Source: Rhizobium sp. Leaf453
GTDB taxonomy: Bacteria; Pseudomonadota; Alphaproteobacteria; Rhizobiales; Rhizobiaceae
NCBI RefSeq assembly: GCF_001425605.1
Contig: NZ_LMRG01000010.1
Location: 115,939 to 164,088, forward strand
Length of the DNA: 48,150 nt
Reading direction: 5' to 3'
Each line of letters opens with the position of its first letter. Position 1 is the stretch's first letter. The notes beneath the pieces are model-generated. The model did not search any database. It worked only from the letters and a program-made list of their open reading frames with translations, and was not told the origin of the DNA. This document shows positions 7,528-16,389 of the stretch, in pieces. A program made the position numbers and the translations under genes.

Positions 7528-8625
7528 ATGAACGTCATGACCGCACGATCCGCTCGCAAGATCATCCATCTCGACATGGATGCCTTCTACGCGTCGGTGG
7601 AACAGCGCGACAATCCGGAACTGCGCGGCAAGCCCCTCGCCGTCGGCGGAGCGGCTGCTCGTGGTGTGGCTGCCGCGGCAAGCTACGAGGCCCGCGAGTT
7701 TGGTGTGCGGTCAGCCATGCCGTCGGTGACGGCGGCTCGGAAGTGCCCAGAGCTGATTTTCGTGAAACCACGGTTCGAGGTCTATCGCGCCGTCTCGCAA
7801 CAGATCCGCGAGATCTTCGCCGAATACACGCCGCTGATCGAACCGTTGTCGCTTGACGAAGCCTATCTCGACGTGACGGAAAATCTCAAGGGCATGCCTA
7901 TCGCCACTGAGATCGCACTGGAAATCCGTGCGAACATAAAGGCCGTCACCGGTCTCAATGCATCGGCCGGCATCTCCTACAACAAGTTCCTCGCCAAGAT
8001 GGCGTCGGACCTCAACAAGCCGAACGGCCAGGCCGTCATCACCCCTAAGAACGGACCGTCCTTCGTCCAAGGGCTCGCAGTCAAGAAGTTTCACGGCGTC
8101 GGCCCAGCCACCGCCGAGAAGATGCACCGCCTTGGCATCGAAACCGGCGCCGATCTCAAATCGAAATCGCTGCAGTTCCTGACAGAGAACTTTGGGAAAT
8201 CCGGTCCCTATTTTTATGGCATCGCTCGCGGCATAGACGAGCGTCCTGTCCGGCCCGACCGGATCCGGAAATCGGTGGGCGCGGAAGATACGTTCGTCGA
8301 CGACATCGACGATCTCGCTCTCGCAACCACCGAGCTAAAACCGTTGGCGGAGAAAGTCTGGTCGCATTGTCAGGCAAAATCGATCAGCGGCAAGACGGTG
8401 ACCGTGAAGATCAAGTATTCGGACTTCACACAGGCAACACGAAGCAGGACGGGCACGTCTCCTGTCACGGGCATTGCTGAGATCATGGAGGCGGCATCGA
8501 CGCTGCTTGCCACCGTCTATCCGTTCAAGCGTCCGGTTCGCCTGCTTGGCGTGACGCTCTCCTCACTGACCAACGATGAGACAGAGCATGACGAGGAACA
8601 ACCGCAGCTCGATCTGGCTTTATGA
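7528..8625 (+). CDS. dinB: DNA polymerase IV (Y-family translesion polymerase)
   Basis: A 365-residue Y-family polymerase. It carries out error-prone synthesis past lesions and lacks proofreading. Catalytic motifs are present: DMDAFYASVE (Asp16/Asp18 region), SLDEAYLD at about 108-115 (the Asp-Glu metal ligands), then GISYNKFLAKMASDLNKP, the helix-hairpin-helix thumb (FHGVGPATAEKMHRLGI) and a little-finger domain. The C-terminus QLDLAL matches the beta-clamp binding motif. A start at ATG 7528 or the inner ATG 7537 is possible. It is probably co-transcribed with the exonuclease gene 18 bases downstream. Confidence 0.95.
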   Translation: MNVMTARSARKIIHLDMDAFYASVEQRDNPELRGKPLAVGGAAARGVAAAASYEAREFGVRSAMPSVTAARKCPELIFVKPRFEVYRAVSQQIREIFAEYTPLIEPLSLDEAYLDVTENLKGMPIATEIALEIRANIKAVTGLNASAGISYNKFLAKMASDLNKPNGQAVITPKNGPSFVQGLAVKKFHGVGPATAEKMHRLGIETGADLKSKSLQFLTENFGKSGPYFYGIARGIDERPVRPDRIRKSVGAEDTFVDDIDDLALATTELKPLAEKVWSHCQAKSISGKTVTVKIKYSDFTQATRSRTGTSPVTGIAEIMEAASTLLATVYPFKRPVRLLGVTLSSLTNDETEHDEEQPQLDLAL

Positions 8626-8643
8626 TCGGGTTCAACAAGAGGA

Positions 8644-9411
8644 TTGATCAGGATCTCCGAAAGCCATTTACCCAGAGTTCGCGTCATCGATCTTGAGACC
8701 GGCGGCAATGGCCCGAACGATGTCTGCGAAATAGGTTGGCAGGATGTCGTTCTGGATGACGATGGCTTGTGGCTGGTGACCGAGGAGCGTGGAGCACTGC
8801 TGGTCAATCCCGGACGGCCGATGACACCGGATACAATTGCCGTGCATCATATCCTTGACAGCCAGGTGGCCGATGCGCCGTTCTGGAAGGAGATCGCCGC
8901 AAGTGTACTGCGACCTCCGGGGCGGCTGGTTGCGCTTGCGGCGCACCGGGCGGGCTTCGAACAGCGCTATTGCACGCCTCGCTTTACCGGCGGCACACCC
9001 TGGATCTGCACCTGGAAGTCTGCGCTGCGAGTCTGGCCCGAATTGCCGCGCTTTTCCAACCAGATGCTGCGCTACCAGCGCATGCCGGAGGGTCTCGTAC
9101 ATGAGATCGGCCTGCCGGCCCATCGTGCCCTTCCCGACGCCTACGTCACGGCGCATCATCTCCGCGACTTGTTGAATGCGACATCTCTGGATCAGCTCCT
9201 GGCCTGGAGCCGCGAACCCGGCCTACTGCCCCGCGTTCCCGCCGGCCCGGACCGCGGCAAAGGCTGGGATCGGATCTCTCATCAAGCACTTGAGGACTTC
9301 GCGCGTGATCGCGATATCGACGTCCGTTACAGTGCCGGGACGGAGTTGGCACGGCGCGGAGAACGCCAGGAAATGGAGCGGCTCGAACCTGCCCAGGGGA
9401 CACTTCTGTGA
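8644..9411 (+). CDS. DnaQ-like DEDDh 3'-5' exonuclease
   Basis: A 255-residue protein with the exonuclease motifs: Exo I VIDLETGG (residues about 14-21, Asp and Glu), Exo II AHRAGFEQRY (about 100), and Exo III HRALPDAYVTAHHL (His and Asp). In Exo II the usual Asp is Glu, which is unusual and may weaken metal binding. The C-terminal 80 residues are a separate helical region. The first in-frame start is a TTG at 8644, directly after AAGAGG, so the exact start is unsure. Placement 18 bases after dinB suggests it works with the polymerase or processes its products; this is inference. Confidence 0.8.
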   Translation: MIRISESHLPRVRVIDLETGGNGPNDVCEIGWQDVVLDDDGLWLVTEERGALLVNPGRPMTPDTIAVHHILDSQVADAPFWKEIAASVLRPPGRLVALAAHRAGFEQRYCTPRFTGGTPWICTWKSALRVWPELPRFSNQMLRYQRMPEGLVHEIGLPAHRALPDAYVTAHHLRDLLNATSLDQLLAWSREPGLLPRVPAGPDRGKGWDRISHQALEDFARDRDIDVRYSAGTELARRGERQEMERLEPAQGTLL

Positions 9412-9429
9412 CGAAGCGATCTGACGACA

Positions 9430-10042
9430 CCTCCTACCCGATAGAACCCGACGGCCTCCAGCAGCTCGGGATCGGTAATTCCAGCGGCCTTGGCCTCCGC
9501 GAGACTATCGGGAATCCAAGGATCTCGCCGCGGCTCGGCACCACGGGCCTGCGCAGTGCGCTCTGCTGCGACGTCCCGAAGGGTCTGACGGAAGTCGGGA
9601 AGCAGGCGACGCATCGCTTCGCCGATGTCGTTGGCAACGACCGTGCCTACCGCCTTGAAGCGCGGTTCGGTCTGGGCTGCCTTGATCGCGTATCCGCCGC
9701 CTGCGCAGATCCCGAGAAGCCTGATCCGCGCCTCGTCGATGTAGGGTAGTGTCGTCAGATGATCGACCGCGCAGTGAATGTCTTCGACGCGAACGGACGG
9801 ATCTTCGAGATCACGTGGTTCACCGCCGCTCTCGCCCTGGTATGACGGGTCGAAGGTAAGCGCTATGAAGCCGTCTGCGGAGAGCCTTTCGGCGTATACG
9901 GCGCCGATCTGCTGCTTGACGCTGCTGCCCGGCGTCGAAAGGACGATCGCGGGATATCTGCCACCCTCGTCGAAGTCCGGCGGCAGGGGACATTGCCGAC
10001 GACCTCGATATCTCTGTTCCTGAACGAAACCCGCTTGATCAT
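9430..10042 (-). pseudogene. Alpha/beta-hydrolase pseudogene (frameshifted and truncated)
   Basis: ATG 10042 begins MIKRVSFRNRDIEVVGN, the usual start of a bacterial alpha/beta-hydrolase. The reading then moves to another frame near 9988, where one base appears missing, and continues as DFDEGGRYPAIVLSTPG, YQGESGGEPRDLEDPS, a nucleophile-elbow-like LLGICAGGGYA (Cys where Ser is common) and DPELLEAVGFYR. Homology stops near 9445, so the usual C-terminal catalytic His segment is lost at the end of the exonuclease gene. The frame after the shift has no start codon before an internal ATG at 9614. Two independent lesions suggest real decay. Confidence 0.75.
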
Positions 10043-10064
10043 ACGGTGGCCCTTCTTTCTCTGT

Positions 10065-11022
10065 TCATGGGGTCATCACGACCCGCCCGAAGGGCCTGGC
10101 CGTTTCGGCGTATTCGTGCGCGTGCGCAGCGTCTTCGAGCGCGAAAGATCGGTCGATCGCGACGTCGATCTTTCCGGCTGCGGCGGCAGCAAGGAGATCG
10201 TCGACGCTGCCGTGCACCGAAGGCCGTTCGAAGATGGATCCCATAAATACCCCGTGCAGCGTCTGATTATTCTGCATCGGCAGCCATAGATCGACATCGA
10301 GCTTTCCGCCGCCAGCATTGCCAAGGAAGACGAGACGCCCTTCCGGTGCGAGCGCGGAAAGCGAAGCTTGCAAGTGGAGCCGACCGGGTCGATGGCCAGA
10401 TCGACGCCCTTCCCATTGGTTAGTCGGCGCGCTTCTTCTACGACGTCGTACTGAAGTCGGTCGATGACGAAGGTGGCGCCGAGTTCAATTAGAGGGGCCT
10501 GCCTTTCGCTCCCGCTCGTCACCGCGATCACGGTCGCCCCTGCCCGCTTGGCGAGCTGTACCGCCGCGAGCCCTACGCCTCCAGCCGCAGCGTGAATAAG
10601 AATGGTTTCGCCCATCCCGATAGCGCCTCGGGAAACCACGCTGTGATAGGCGGATCCGAAGGAGATGGGCAGCGCGGCCGCCTTTGCGATATCCAGGCCC
10701 GCGGGCACCAGCCACGTTCGCGAAGCGGTGACAGCCCAAATTTCCGAGTGCGATCCCTGCATGCTGAAGGCGGCGACATTGTCGCCAACGGCACGGGTGG
10801 TCACGTCCTTGCCCACGCTCACGACGTGCCGGCCGCTGCATATCCGACCACCCACAGAGGGTTTACCTGTGACGTCGATCTGCGATTGATCAGATCTCCG
10901 CCTTCGATCGAGATCGCTTCCAGCCTTATGAGGACTTCGTTCGACCTGCAGACCGGATCAGGCACGTCGACGTATTTGAGCACAGACGGTGGTCCCGGAT
11001 TGTCGTAGACGGCGGCCTTCAT
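10065..11022 (-). pseudogene. Zinc-free quinone oxidoreductase (MDR) gene with two frameshifts
   Basis: The three frames together form one MDR-family NADPH:quinone oxidoreductase. The N-terminus is MKAAVYDNPGPPSVL to VGYAAAGT. The middle carries GETILIHAAAGGVGLAAVQLAK, the AxxGGVG nucleotide-binding loop, and GKGVDLAIDPVGST. The C-terminus is LQASLSALAPEGRLVFLGN to GRVVMTP. Single bases appear missing near 10826 and near 10374. ATG 11022 has a GGAG site. Either the gene is inactive or the assembly dropped two bases. It is divergent from an SDR oxidoreductase, a common pairing in oxidative-stress loci. Confidence 0.8.
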
Positions 11023-11040
11023 CATCACTCCATTCTTCAA

Positions 11041-11296
11041 TCAACTTGTAGAGACATTTAGGTTGTCCGTGCTCCCGAAAAAGGGTTCGCCATCGGGAAC
11101 GTCGTGTTGCGCGACCTGCAACGAGCGGGATCGGACGCGGTCGCCGTTCCCCACCGTGCAACAAGCTGTCACATTCATCGCCACTTCAACCGCTGCCCCA
11201 TGGCCACGAAATAGGCGGGACATCCTGTCGGGCGCATCCGTATAGCTGCGGCTCTCCCGACTTCAAGACCGACGAAGAAGAAAGGAATCGACGCAA
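11041..11296. other. Divergent promoter region between quinone oxidoreductase and SDR genes
   Basis: This stretch of 256 bases lies between two divergent redox genes and must hold promoters for both. I could not find a strong sigma-70 or GGAAC-N17-GTT pair. A LysR-type or TetR-type regulator gene is absent from both sides. Short frames inside it have implausible translations. Confidence 0.3.
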
Positions 11297-12037
11297 ATGA
11301 TCGATTTGAATGGAAAGCGTGCTTTGGTCACGGGCGGCTCGCGCGGTATCGGCGCGGCCATCGTGGAAGCGCTTGCGAAGAATGGTGCGGATGTGGCGTT
11401 CACCTATCATAGTTCGAGCGAGAAGGCCGTGGCGGTTGCCCGGTCCGTCGAAAGCCACGGCCGTCGAGCCGTCGCCATCCAGGCCGACAGCGCCGATCCG
11501 CAGGCGATCGCGCGGGCTGTCGAGGACGCCATGGCCTCGCTCGGTGGGCTGGACATCCTCGTCAACAGCGCAGCGATCGGCCATTCAGGCAACATCGCCG
11601 ATCTGAACCTGGACGAATATCAAACACTCATGGACGTTAACGTAAGAGCGCCGGTGCTATTCGCAAAAGCGGTCATCCCGCATTTGCGCGACGGCGGCCG
11701 TATCATCACGATCGGTTCCGCGCTCGGCGAGCGGGTGCCCTTTCCCGGTGTAACGCCTTACGCCATGTCGAAGGCGGCACTGAAATCGTTCACGCGTGGC
11801 CTCTCGCGTGAGCTTGGGCCGTCCGGCATCACCGTGAACCTGGTGCAGCCTGGGGCGACGGACACGGATGCCAATCCGGCCGACGGCGCGGCTGCAGACT
11901 TCCAGCGAAGCCTGACGTCGCTCGGGCGCTACGGCGAGCCAAGGGAAATCGCGAATGCCGTGGTGTTCCTCGCAAGTCCCGCTGCGAGCGTCATCACAGG
12001 CGCAGCCCTCACCGCGGACGGCGGCGCGATCGCTTAA
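11297..12037 (+). CDS. Short-chain dehydrogenase/reductase (SDR)
   Basis: A 246-residue classical SDR that would use NAD(P)H to reduce or oxidise a carbonyl/hydroxyl substrate. It has the Rossmann motif TGGSRGIG (residues 12-19), the structural NSAA motif (90-93; NNAG in many members), Ser141, and YAMSK with Tyr155 and Lys159. The ending VITGAALTADGGAIA is typical. The start at ATG 11297 follows an AAAGGAATCGACGCA ribosome-binding region. The substrate cannot be assigned; FabG-like and quorum- or stress-related SDRs all share these motifs. Confidence 0.9.
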   Translation: MIDLNGKRALVTGGSRGIGAAIVEALAKNGADVAFTYHSSSEKAVAVARSVESHGRRAVAIQADSADPQAIARAVEDAMASLGGLDILVNSAAIGHSGNIADLNLDEYQTLMDVNVRAPVLFAKAVIPHLRDGGRIITIGSALGERVPFPGVTPYAMSKAALKSFTRGLSRELGPSGITVNLVQPGATDTDANPADGAAADFQRSLTSLGRYGEPREIANAVVFLASPAASVITGAALTADGGAIA

Positions 12038-12052
12038 GCCACATCTTGATCA

Positions 12053-12083
12053 AGCATGGCCTTCGACGAAGAATGGCCATGCT
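12053..12083 (+). terminator. Hairpin downstream of SDR gene
   Basis: Perfect 9-bp arms AGCATGGCC/GGCCATGCT enclose a 13-base loop that can itself pair (TTC/GAA). It begins 15 bases after the SDR stop. There is no T-run, so it may stabilise the mRNA end rather than terminate on its own. Confidence 0.4.
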
Positions 12084-12230
12084 CCTTAACAACGTCGGAC
12101 ATGAGCCAGCGCGAGAGAGCATCCAAACGACTCGCTGACGGTGCCAACCATGAAGTTCCTTCCCACGAATTAGAGCAGTCCCATAGAGCCCCAGGCAGAC
12201 GTCGCTGCTCGACTGCCTCAACGAGGACGT

Positions 12231-12446
12231 TTGCCACGGAACGATCCGGCATGGAAAGAAACCTGCTTCACGGAACTTTTGTGCGCTGCAGCACTTATGG
12301 ATAGTGAACCGCGAACGGACGCGACCATGTCAGACCTGAAGCTTGGTGAACCCATCCCAACAGGCATTCCCGGCATTGTGCCAGTCAATAGCGCGGAGGT
12401 ACAAGACGCGGCCGAGGCGATCCTAAGGCTTTTAAAGAGGGCGTAG
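12231..12446 (+). CDS. Small hypothetical protein, possibly fused to the next fragment by frameshift
   Basis: A 71-residue frame from TTG 12231 with a GAGGACG site before it. The later part (MSDLKLGEPIPTGIPGIVP then NSAEVQDAAEAILRLL) looks protein-like. I do not know the family. The stop at 12446 overlaps another open frame that starts around 12419 and continues to 12604, so the two may have been one gene. Confidence 0.3.
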   Translation: MPRNDPAWKETCFTELLCAAALMDSEPRTDATMSDLKLGEPIPTGIPGIVPVNSAEVQDAAEAILRLLKRA

Positions 12447-12604
12447 GCGGCGTCGCGGCCTCCTACTCCGACAGCCCCTTATTCGATCAGTTGCTGCTGT
12501 TCCCGATGAAGATCGGCCTCTCGATGGCGCTGGCCTCGACGGCGATGCTCGTCAGCCCGATCGCGATGACGAAGCGGCTGCAGACGACCGGCATCACTCA
12601 ATAA
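12419..12604 (+). pseudogene. Membrane-protein C-terminal fragment
   Basis: In the frame ending at TAA 12602-12604 the translation reads GVGGVAASYSDSPLFDQLL then PMKIGLSMALASTAMLVSPI then [13 protein letters not shown]. It has one hydrophobic helix and convincing codon use but no start codon. It overlaps the end of the preceding small frame and is convergent with scpB, overlapping its 3' end by about 11 bases. Likely a truncated or frameshifted gene of unknown function. Confidence 0.35.
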
Positions 12605-13307
12605 AGGACGGTTCTTCGTCCGTGTCGCTTTCGCCGCCTTCCGAGGCGGGGATTTCGTTTTGAACCGCATGTCGACTGAGCAGGCCGGCGTCCTCAAGCG
12701 CTTCGATATCCGGCAGGTCGCGCAACGTCTCCATGCCGAAAGCGGAAAGGAAATGCTGCGTCGTCACATAGGTGTATGGCGCGCCCGGCGTCGGGCTGCG
12801 CGGCCCCGAGCCGATGAAACCCGCGCCACGCAAATTGCTGATCGTGTCGCGGCTGACTTCCTTGCCAAAAATCTTTGACAGCTCGCTGCGGGTGACTGGC
12901 TGGAAATATCCCACGGCCATCAACACCATCGCCTCGAACTCCGACAGGGCTGCAGTTCCTCCCCTTGTCGGCGCCGACGACGCGCGAATCGTCTCGGCGA
13001 ACCGCGGCCGGGTTCGGTGCTGCCAGCCGCCGGCGACCGACACCAGCTCGTATGGTCGATCCCTCAGCTCCTCGATGAGATCATCGATCAGCAGATCGAT
13101 GCTGCAATCTTTTCCCACCACCCGCGCCAGCATCTCGCGGCTGACCGGCTCGGCCGAGGCAAAGATCACCGCCTCAACCCGCATCATCCATTCCCGCCAG
13201 CGCATCTCGGCCGGGAACTGATCCAATTCGCGATCATAAAGGAGTACGTCTGCAGCGTTTGCCTTCCGACGAGACGGCTTGAGTGCAGGAGATCCGGCCA
13301 TGATCAC
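12594..13307 (-). CDS. scpB: ScpB-like protein of the SMC-Scp complex, plasmid copy
   Basis: A 237-residue protein with two winged-helix units as in Scp[24 protein letters not shown] (in parts [13 protein letters not shown] and REMLARVVG), [21 protein letters not shown], then [35 protein letters not shown] and the [12 protein letters not shown] loop with [10 protein letters not shown]. ScpB normally binds ScpA and the SMC ATPase in chromosome segregation. No scpA lies nearby. Its frame overlaps the DUF1403 stop by four bases (GTGA at 13307; ATG 13301 is an alternative start), so the two are translationally coupled. Confidence 0.85.
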   Translation of the reverse strand: MIMAGSPALKPSRRKANAADVLLYDRELDQFPAEMRWREWMMRVEAVIFASAEPVSREMLARVVGKDCSIDLLIDDLIEELRDRPYELVSVAGGWQHRTRPRFAETIRASSAPTRGGTAALSEFEAMVLMAVGYFQPVTRSELSKIFGKEVSRDTISNLRGAGFIGSGPRSPTPGAPYTYVTTQHFLSAFGMETLRDLPDIEALEDAGLLSRHAVQNEIPASEGGESDTDEEPSFIE

Positions 13308-14257
13308 AACCCAAAAATTCGGAAGGAGGAGCGGCCGGAGAGTTCGCGCACCGCCCCGAAACTTTCCAGACGCTCGAACAGCCGGTTGGCCGCCCAGCGC
13401 GACAGTTTTGAGCCGGGCGCGGACGCCGGCACGGCATCCTCTGTCAGCAACCGGCGGATCACCGGCTCGGCGCCCTTCGTTCGTACCTTCGGGGCCACGG
13501 CCAGCAACTGCGCGGCGCGGCGATCGATCTCGACGGCGGACCGCAGCGCTGCCTCAACACCGTCGACCAGCGCCAGGCAGATCGCTTTCGGATAGCCCGG
13601 CTCGCCTGGTCGGACGCGACCGCGGCCATCGATGGTGCGGAACGCCGGACCAAGACGCTCGGGGAGTAACAGCGGGACAGGTCTTGGCCAGTTTAGTTTT
13701 TGCGCCAGCACGAGCTCGGCAAGACCAAGCGCCAAAACTTCGGCGTCCGGGCGAACGGCAGAGATCGCCGTTATCAGGTCCGCCACCGCGAAGGGTGCTG
13801 CTCGCCGGGACTGATTTGCAGAATTGACCATGTCGGGGATCGAGGCAAGGATGTTGTCCCACATCATCCCCAGCAGCGCGACAAGCTCCTTAACGAACGG
13901 TGTGGCAGGCGTCCCAGTCCGGCGCGTCACAATTCTTGTGGCCCAAAATAGCTTGCCGGCAGGGCCGGGATCGTTGCCCGCAGCCGTTAGCAGAACCGCG
14001 TCTCGCAGTGCCAGTTCGTCTTCGTTTCGGCCGACCATTTTGGCGGCGATGGAAGCGGATTTTAGGGCGAGACGATCGCGCCAGCAGCCGATCCACGGCG
14101 GATCGACGCGAATCAGATCGTCCAGCGATTTCAGAGCGATACCGGCGGCGAAGGCAGCGTCGGCTTCGGTGATATCGCGGCCGCGACAGGGCATCCACGC
14201 CGGTAGGCTGGGCGACCAGACAGGGGTGGTTGGAGGGGAGGGCGCGAGCGAATCCAT
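13304..14257 (-). CDS. DUF1403 family protein
   Basis: A protein of about 317 residues, all-helical by composition, with the DUF1403 features [41 protein letters not shown] (in parts [13 protein letters not shown] and [13 protein letters not shown]), and [23 protein letters not shown]. No reaction is known. The frame is open to 14269, but ATG 14257 (MDSLAPS) is close and neither has a strong ribosome-binding site. It is divergent from the integrase gene and coupled to scpB. The constant grouping suggests the three products act together; that is inference from context. Confidence 0.75.
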   Translation of the reverse strand: MDSLAPSPPTTPVWSPSLPAWMPCRGRDITEADAAFAAGIALKSLDDLIRVDPPWIGCWRDRLALKSASIAAKMVGRNEDELALRDAVLLTAAGNDPGPAGKLFWATRIVTRRTGTPATPFVKELVALLGMMWDNILASIPDMVNSANQSRRAAPFAVADLITAISAVRPDAEVLALGLAELVLAQKLNWPRPVPLLLPERLGPAFRTIDGRGRVRPGEPGYPKAICLALVDGVEAALRSAVEIDRRAAQLLAVAPKVRTKGAEPVIRRLLTEDAVPASAPGSKLSRWAANRLFERLESFGAVRELSGRSSFRIFGL

Positions 14258-14334
14258 GCCGACAAACATAAATCAAGTGCGCGGTTTGTACCAGAAATAT
14301 CGCGCTTAACCGCACGGCCTGGGAGTAACATAAA

Positions 14335-14363
14335 ATGTCCGATAATCTTGCATTATCGGACGT
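14335..14363. repeat. Lox-like inverted repeat upstream of integrase
   Basis: Perfect 10-bp arms GTCCGATAAT (14337-14346) and ATTATCGGAC (14352-14361) flank a 5-base spacer CTTGC. Each arm is extended by one more matching base on the outside after a mismatch. Size and symmetry are those of a tyrosine-recombinase core site or of a repressor operator. It lies 20 bases before the integrase start, between divergent genes. Confidence 0.6.
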
Positions 14364-14381
14364 TTCCGTCATTATAGAGAA

Positions 14382-15527
14382 ATGGGCCAAATCATCGACC
14401 AAAAGACCGAAATTCACGACCAGGAGACCTCAGCGCCGTCTATCAGCACAGCGTCCGGCGGTGATATTTCCGCGACGGAGGTGTCGGGCGACGGCCCCCT
14501 CCCCTCTCTTGTCAGCGAGGACCAGACGCCAGCCCATCTCGCCAGCCTCGCCGACCGCGCCCGCAGTTATGTGGAGGCCGCCAGCTCCGCCAACACGCGC
14601 AAAGCCTATGCCTCGGACTGGAAGCACTTTTCTTCGTGGTGTCGGCGGTCGAACCTCACTCCCCTCCCCCCGCATCCGCAAACCGTCGGGCTTTATATCA
14701 CGGCCTGCGCTTCCGGCAGTGCCATTGGCACGCCTACAAGAGGTGCCAAGGCCAACTCTGTCTCAACCATCGAACGACGCCTCTCCTCGCTCAGCTGGAA
14801 CTATTCACAGCGCGGACTCTCGCTTGATCGCAAGGACAGACACATTGCCACGGTGATGGCTGGCATACGCAACAGTCACGCGCGGCCTCCAGTGCAAAAG
14901 GAAGCGGCCATGGCTGAAGACATCATCGCGATGGTCGAGACGCTCGATCGCGGCTCTCTGCGCGGACTGCGCGACCGGGCTATGCTGCTCATCGGTTATG
15001 CCGGCGGTCTTCGGCGCTCCGAGATCGTTGGTCTCGATCTGAGAGCAGATCAGACGGAAGACGGCCGCGGCTGGATCGAGATTCTCGACAAAGGCATGCT
15101 TATCACTCTGCGCGGCAAGACCGGTTGGCGGGAGGTCGAGGTCGGCCGAGGTTCTTCCGACGCCACGTGCCCAGTCGCGGCCGTCGAGACCTGGATCAAG
15201 TTCGCCAGACTAGCGCATGGCCCTCTCTTCCGCCGCGTCACAGGACAGGGAAAGGCGGTTGGATCGGAACGATTGAATGACAAGGAGGTGGCCCGGCTTG
15301 TGAAACGATCGGCGAGCGCTGCCGGCGTTCGAGGCGATCTGAGTGAAATCGAGCGGGCTTTTAAGTTTTCCGGCCACTCGCTGCGAGCCGGCCTGGCCTC
15401 GTCGGCTGAGGTCGATGAGCGTTACGTTCAGAAACAGCTTGGGCATGTATCAGCTGAGATGACTCGCAGATATCAGCGGCGGCGTGATCGCTTCCGTATC
15501 AATCTGACCAAAGCTGCAGGGTTATAG
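14382..15527 (+). CDS. Tyrosine-type site-specific recombinase/integrase
   Basis: A 381-residue recombinase. Residues about 54-165 form the SAM-like core-binding domain (NTRKAYASDWKHFSSWC); the catalytic domain follows. Active-site residues are visible: Arg211 (GGLRRSEIVGL), His332 and Arg335 (GHSLRAG), His355 (LGHVS) and Tyr364 (TRRYQRRR). The first 50 residues are low complexity. It probably acts on a site in its own upstream region. The neighbours are DUF1403 and scpB rather than excisionase or phage genes, so a role in plasmid multimer resolution or cointegrate formation is more likely than phage integration. Confidence 0.9.
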   Translation: MGQIIDQKTEIHDQETSAPSISTASGGDISATEVSGDGPLPSLVSEDQTPAHLASLADRARSYVEAASSANTRKAYASDWKHFSSWCRRSNLTPLPPHPQTVGLYITACASGSAIGTPTRGAKANSVSTIERRLSSLSWNYSQRGLSLDRKDRHIATVMAGIRNSHARPPVQKEAAMAEDIIAMVETLDRGSLRGLRDRAMLLIGYAGGLRRSEIVGLDLRADQTEDGRGWIEILDKGMLITLRGKTGWREVEVGRGSSDATCPVAAVETWIKFARLAHGPLFRRVTGQGKAVGSERLNDKEVARLVKRSASAAGVRGDLSEIERAFKFSGHSLRAGLASSAEVDERYVQKQLGHVSAEMTRRYQRRRDRFRINLTKAAGL

Positions 15528-15692
15528 CGCCCACCAAGACCTCCGCAAAAGTCGGACGCTAAACCCAAACTTTTCGGGAGAGTGCGACAAAGGTGAAAGG
15601 CTGCTTTCGGTCCGTAGCGGACTTCCAATCGCGCCCCTAGATGGCTAATCTTCGCCGAAGAATGAATGCGACCGTGACCATCAGGACGCTCA

Positions 15693-16100
15693 ATGTCAGA
15701 AAGCTCGGACATCCACGTATTTACAGCTCTCTTCGCGACCAATGATGGGGCCTCTGCCTTCGGGCATCCTCACTGGGAACCGGAACCAAGTCAGGATGCT
15801 TCAGACGAGGAATACACGGCTTGGGAGGATCGAAACCCTATCTGGCCAATGAAGTCCGAGTTGGGCTGCTCTATCGACAACGATTTTGTTGAGATCATCT
15901 GGAAGAGCGGCGAAGAACCAGATTGGGAGTACCTCGTTTCGAGGATGGAGCTCACGCAGGTCGCGGAGATCAGACGCCAGACGGAGAAGGCAAATACCCT
16001 TGTCTTGATTGATCATACGGCCATTGAAGGCGGACCGCCAGAGTTCGGGTCCACCAGTCGGCTGACCTATCACGGGCGTTATAAAGCCTCTTCACAGTAA
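15693..16100 (+). CDS. Hypothetical acidic protein
   Basis: A 135-residue protein, acidic and rich in Trp (HWEPEPSQDASDEEYTAWEDRNPIW, in parts HWEPEPSQDAS and EEYTAWEDRNPIW), with LGCSIDNDFVEIIW and LVLIDHTAIEGG as likely strands. It has the size and composition of a small immunity-type protein but I cannot match a family. ATG 15693 follows bases without a clear Shine-Dalgarno sequence. Its 3' end overlaps the oppositely oriented 79-residue gene by nine bases. Confidence 0.5.
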   Translation: MSESSDIHVFTALFATNDGASAFGHPHWEPEPSQDASDEEYTAWEDRNPIWPMKSELGCSIDNDFVEIIWKSGEEPDWEYLVSRMELTQVAEIRRQTEKANTLVLIDHTAIEGGPPEFGSTSRLTYHGRYKASSQ

Positions 16101-16331
16101 TCCTCCCAGCGGGCCAACGCCTGTCGCTCTTACGCCAGATACACCTATCTCGTCGACATCGCCCAATTCGAGCACCATCCGCAGATCGAGTGGTGCCAAA
16201 ACAGCAACATACGACGCGAGCATCGTCGAAAGGTCGTGAGCTCCGATCATGATGTCACTGAAGATGTTCGTCCCTCTCAGGAAAAGCTGGGTAAGGCGCT
16301 TGAGATCTATGATCCAGTTATTGATGAACAC
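16092..16331 (-). CDS. Small hypothetical protein
   Basis: A 79-residue frame from GTG 16331 with AGGGGA in front. The translation begins FINNWIIDLKRLTQLFLRG and continues with hydrophobic helices (HDLSTMLASYVAVLAPL) and ELGDVDEIGVSG. The composition is protein-like, but I know no family. It is convergent with the acidic protein gene. Confidence 0.35.
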   Translation of the reverse strand: MFINNWIIDLKRLTQLFLRGTNIFSDIMIGAHDLSTMLASYVAVLAPLDLRMVLELGDVDEIGVSGVRATGVGPLGGLL

Positions 16332-16389
16332 TAGTCCCCTGCCCCGTCAGCCAAGGAAAGAGTCTTCTACCCAACTGGCCTTCGCTCTC

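Noticed and set aside
15473..15742. Minus-strand frame with RYGPKAAFHLCRTLP
   Set aside because: It overlaps the integrase end and reads through a GTCCGTAGCGGAC inverted repeat that I recall recurring in alphaproteobacterial intergenic DNA. It looks like a spurious ORF over a repeat.
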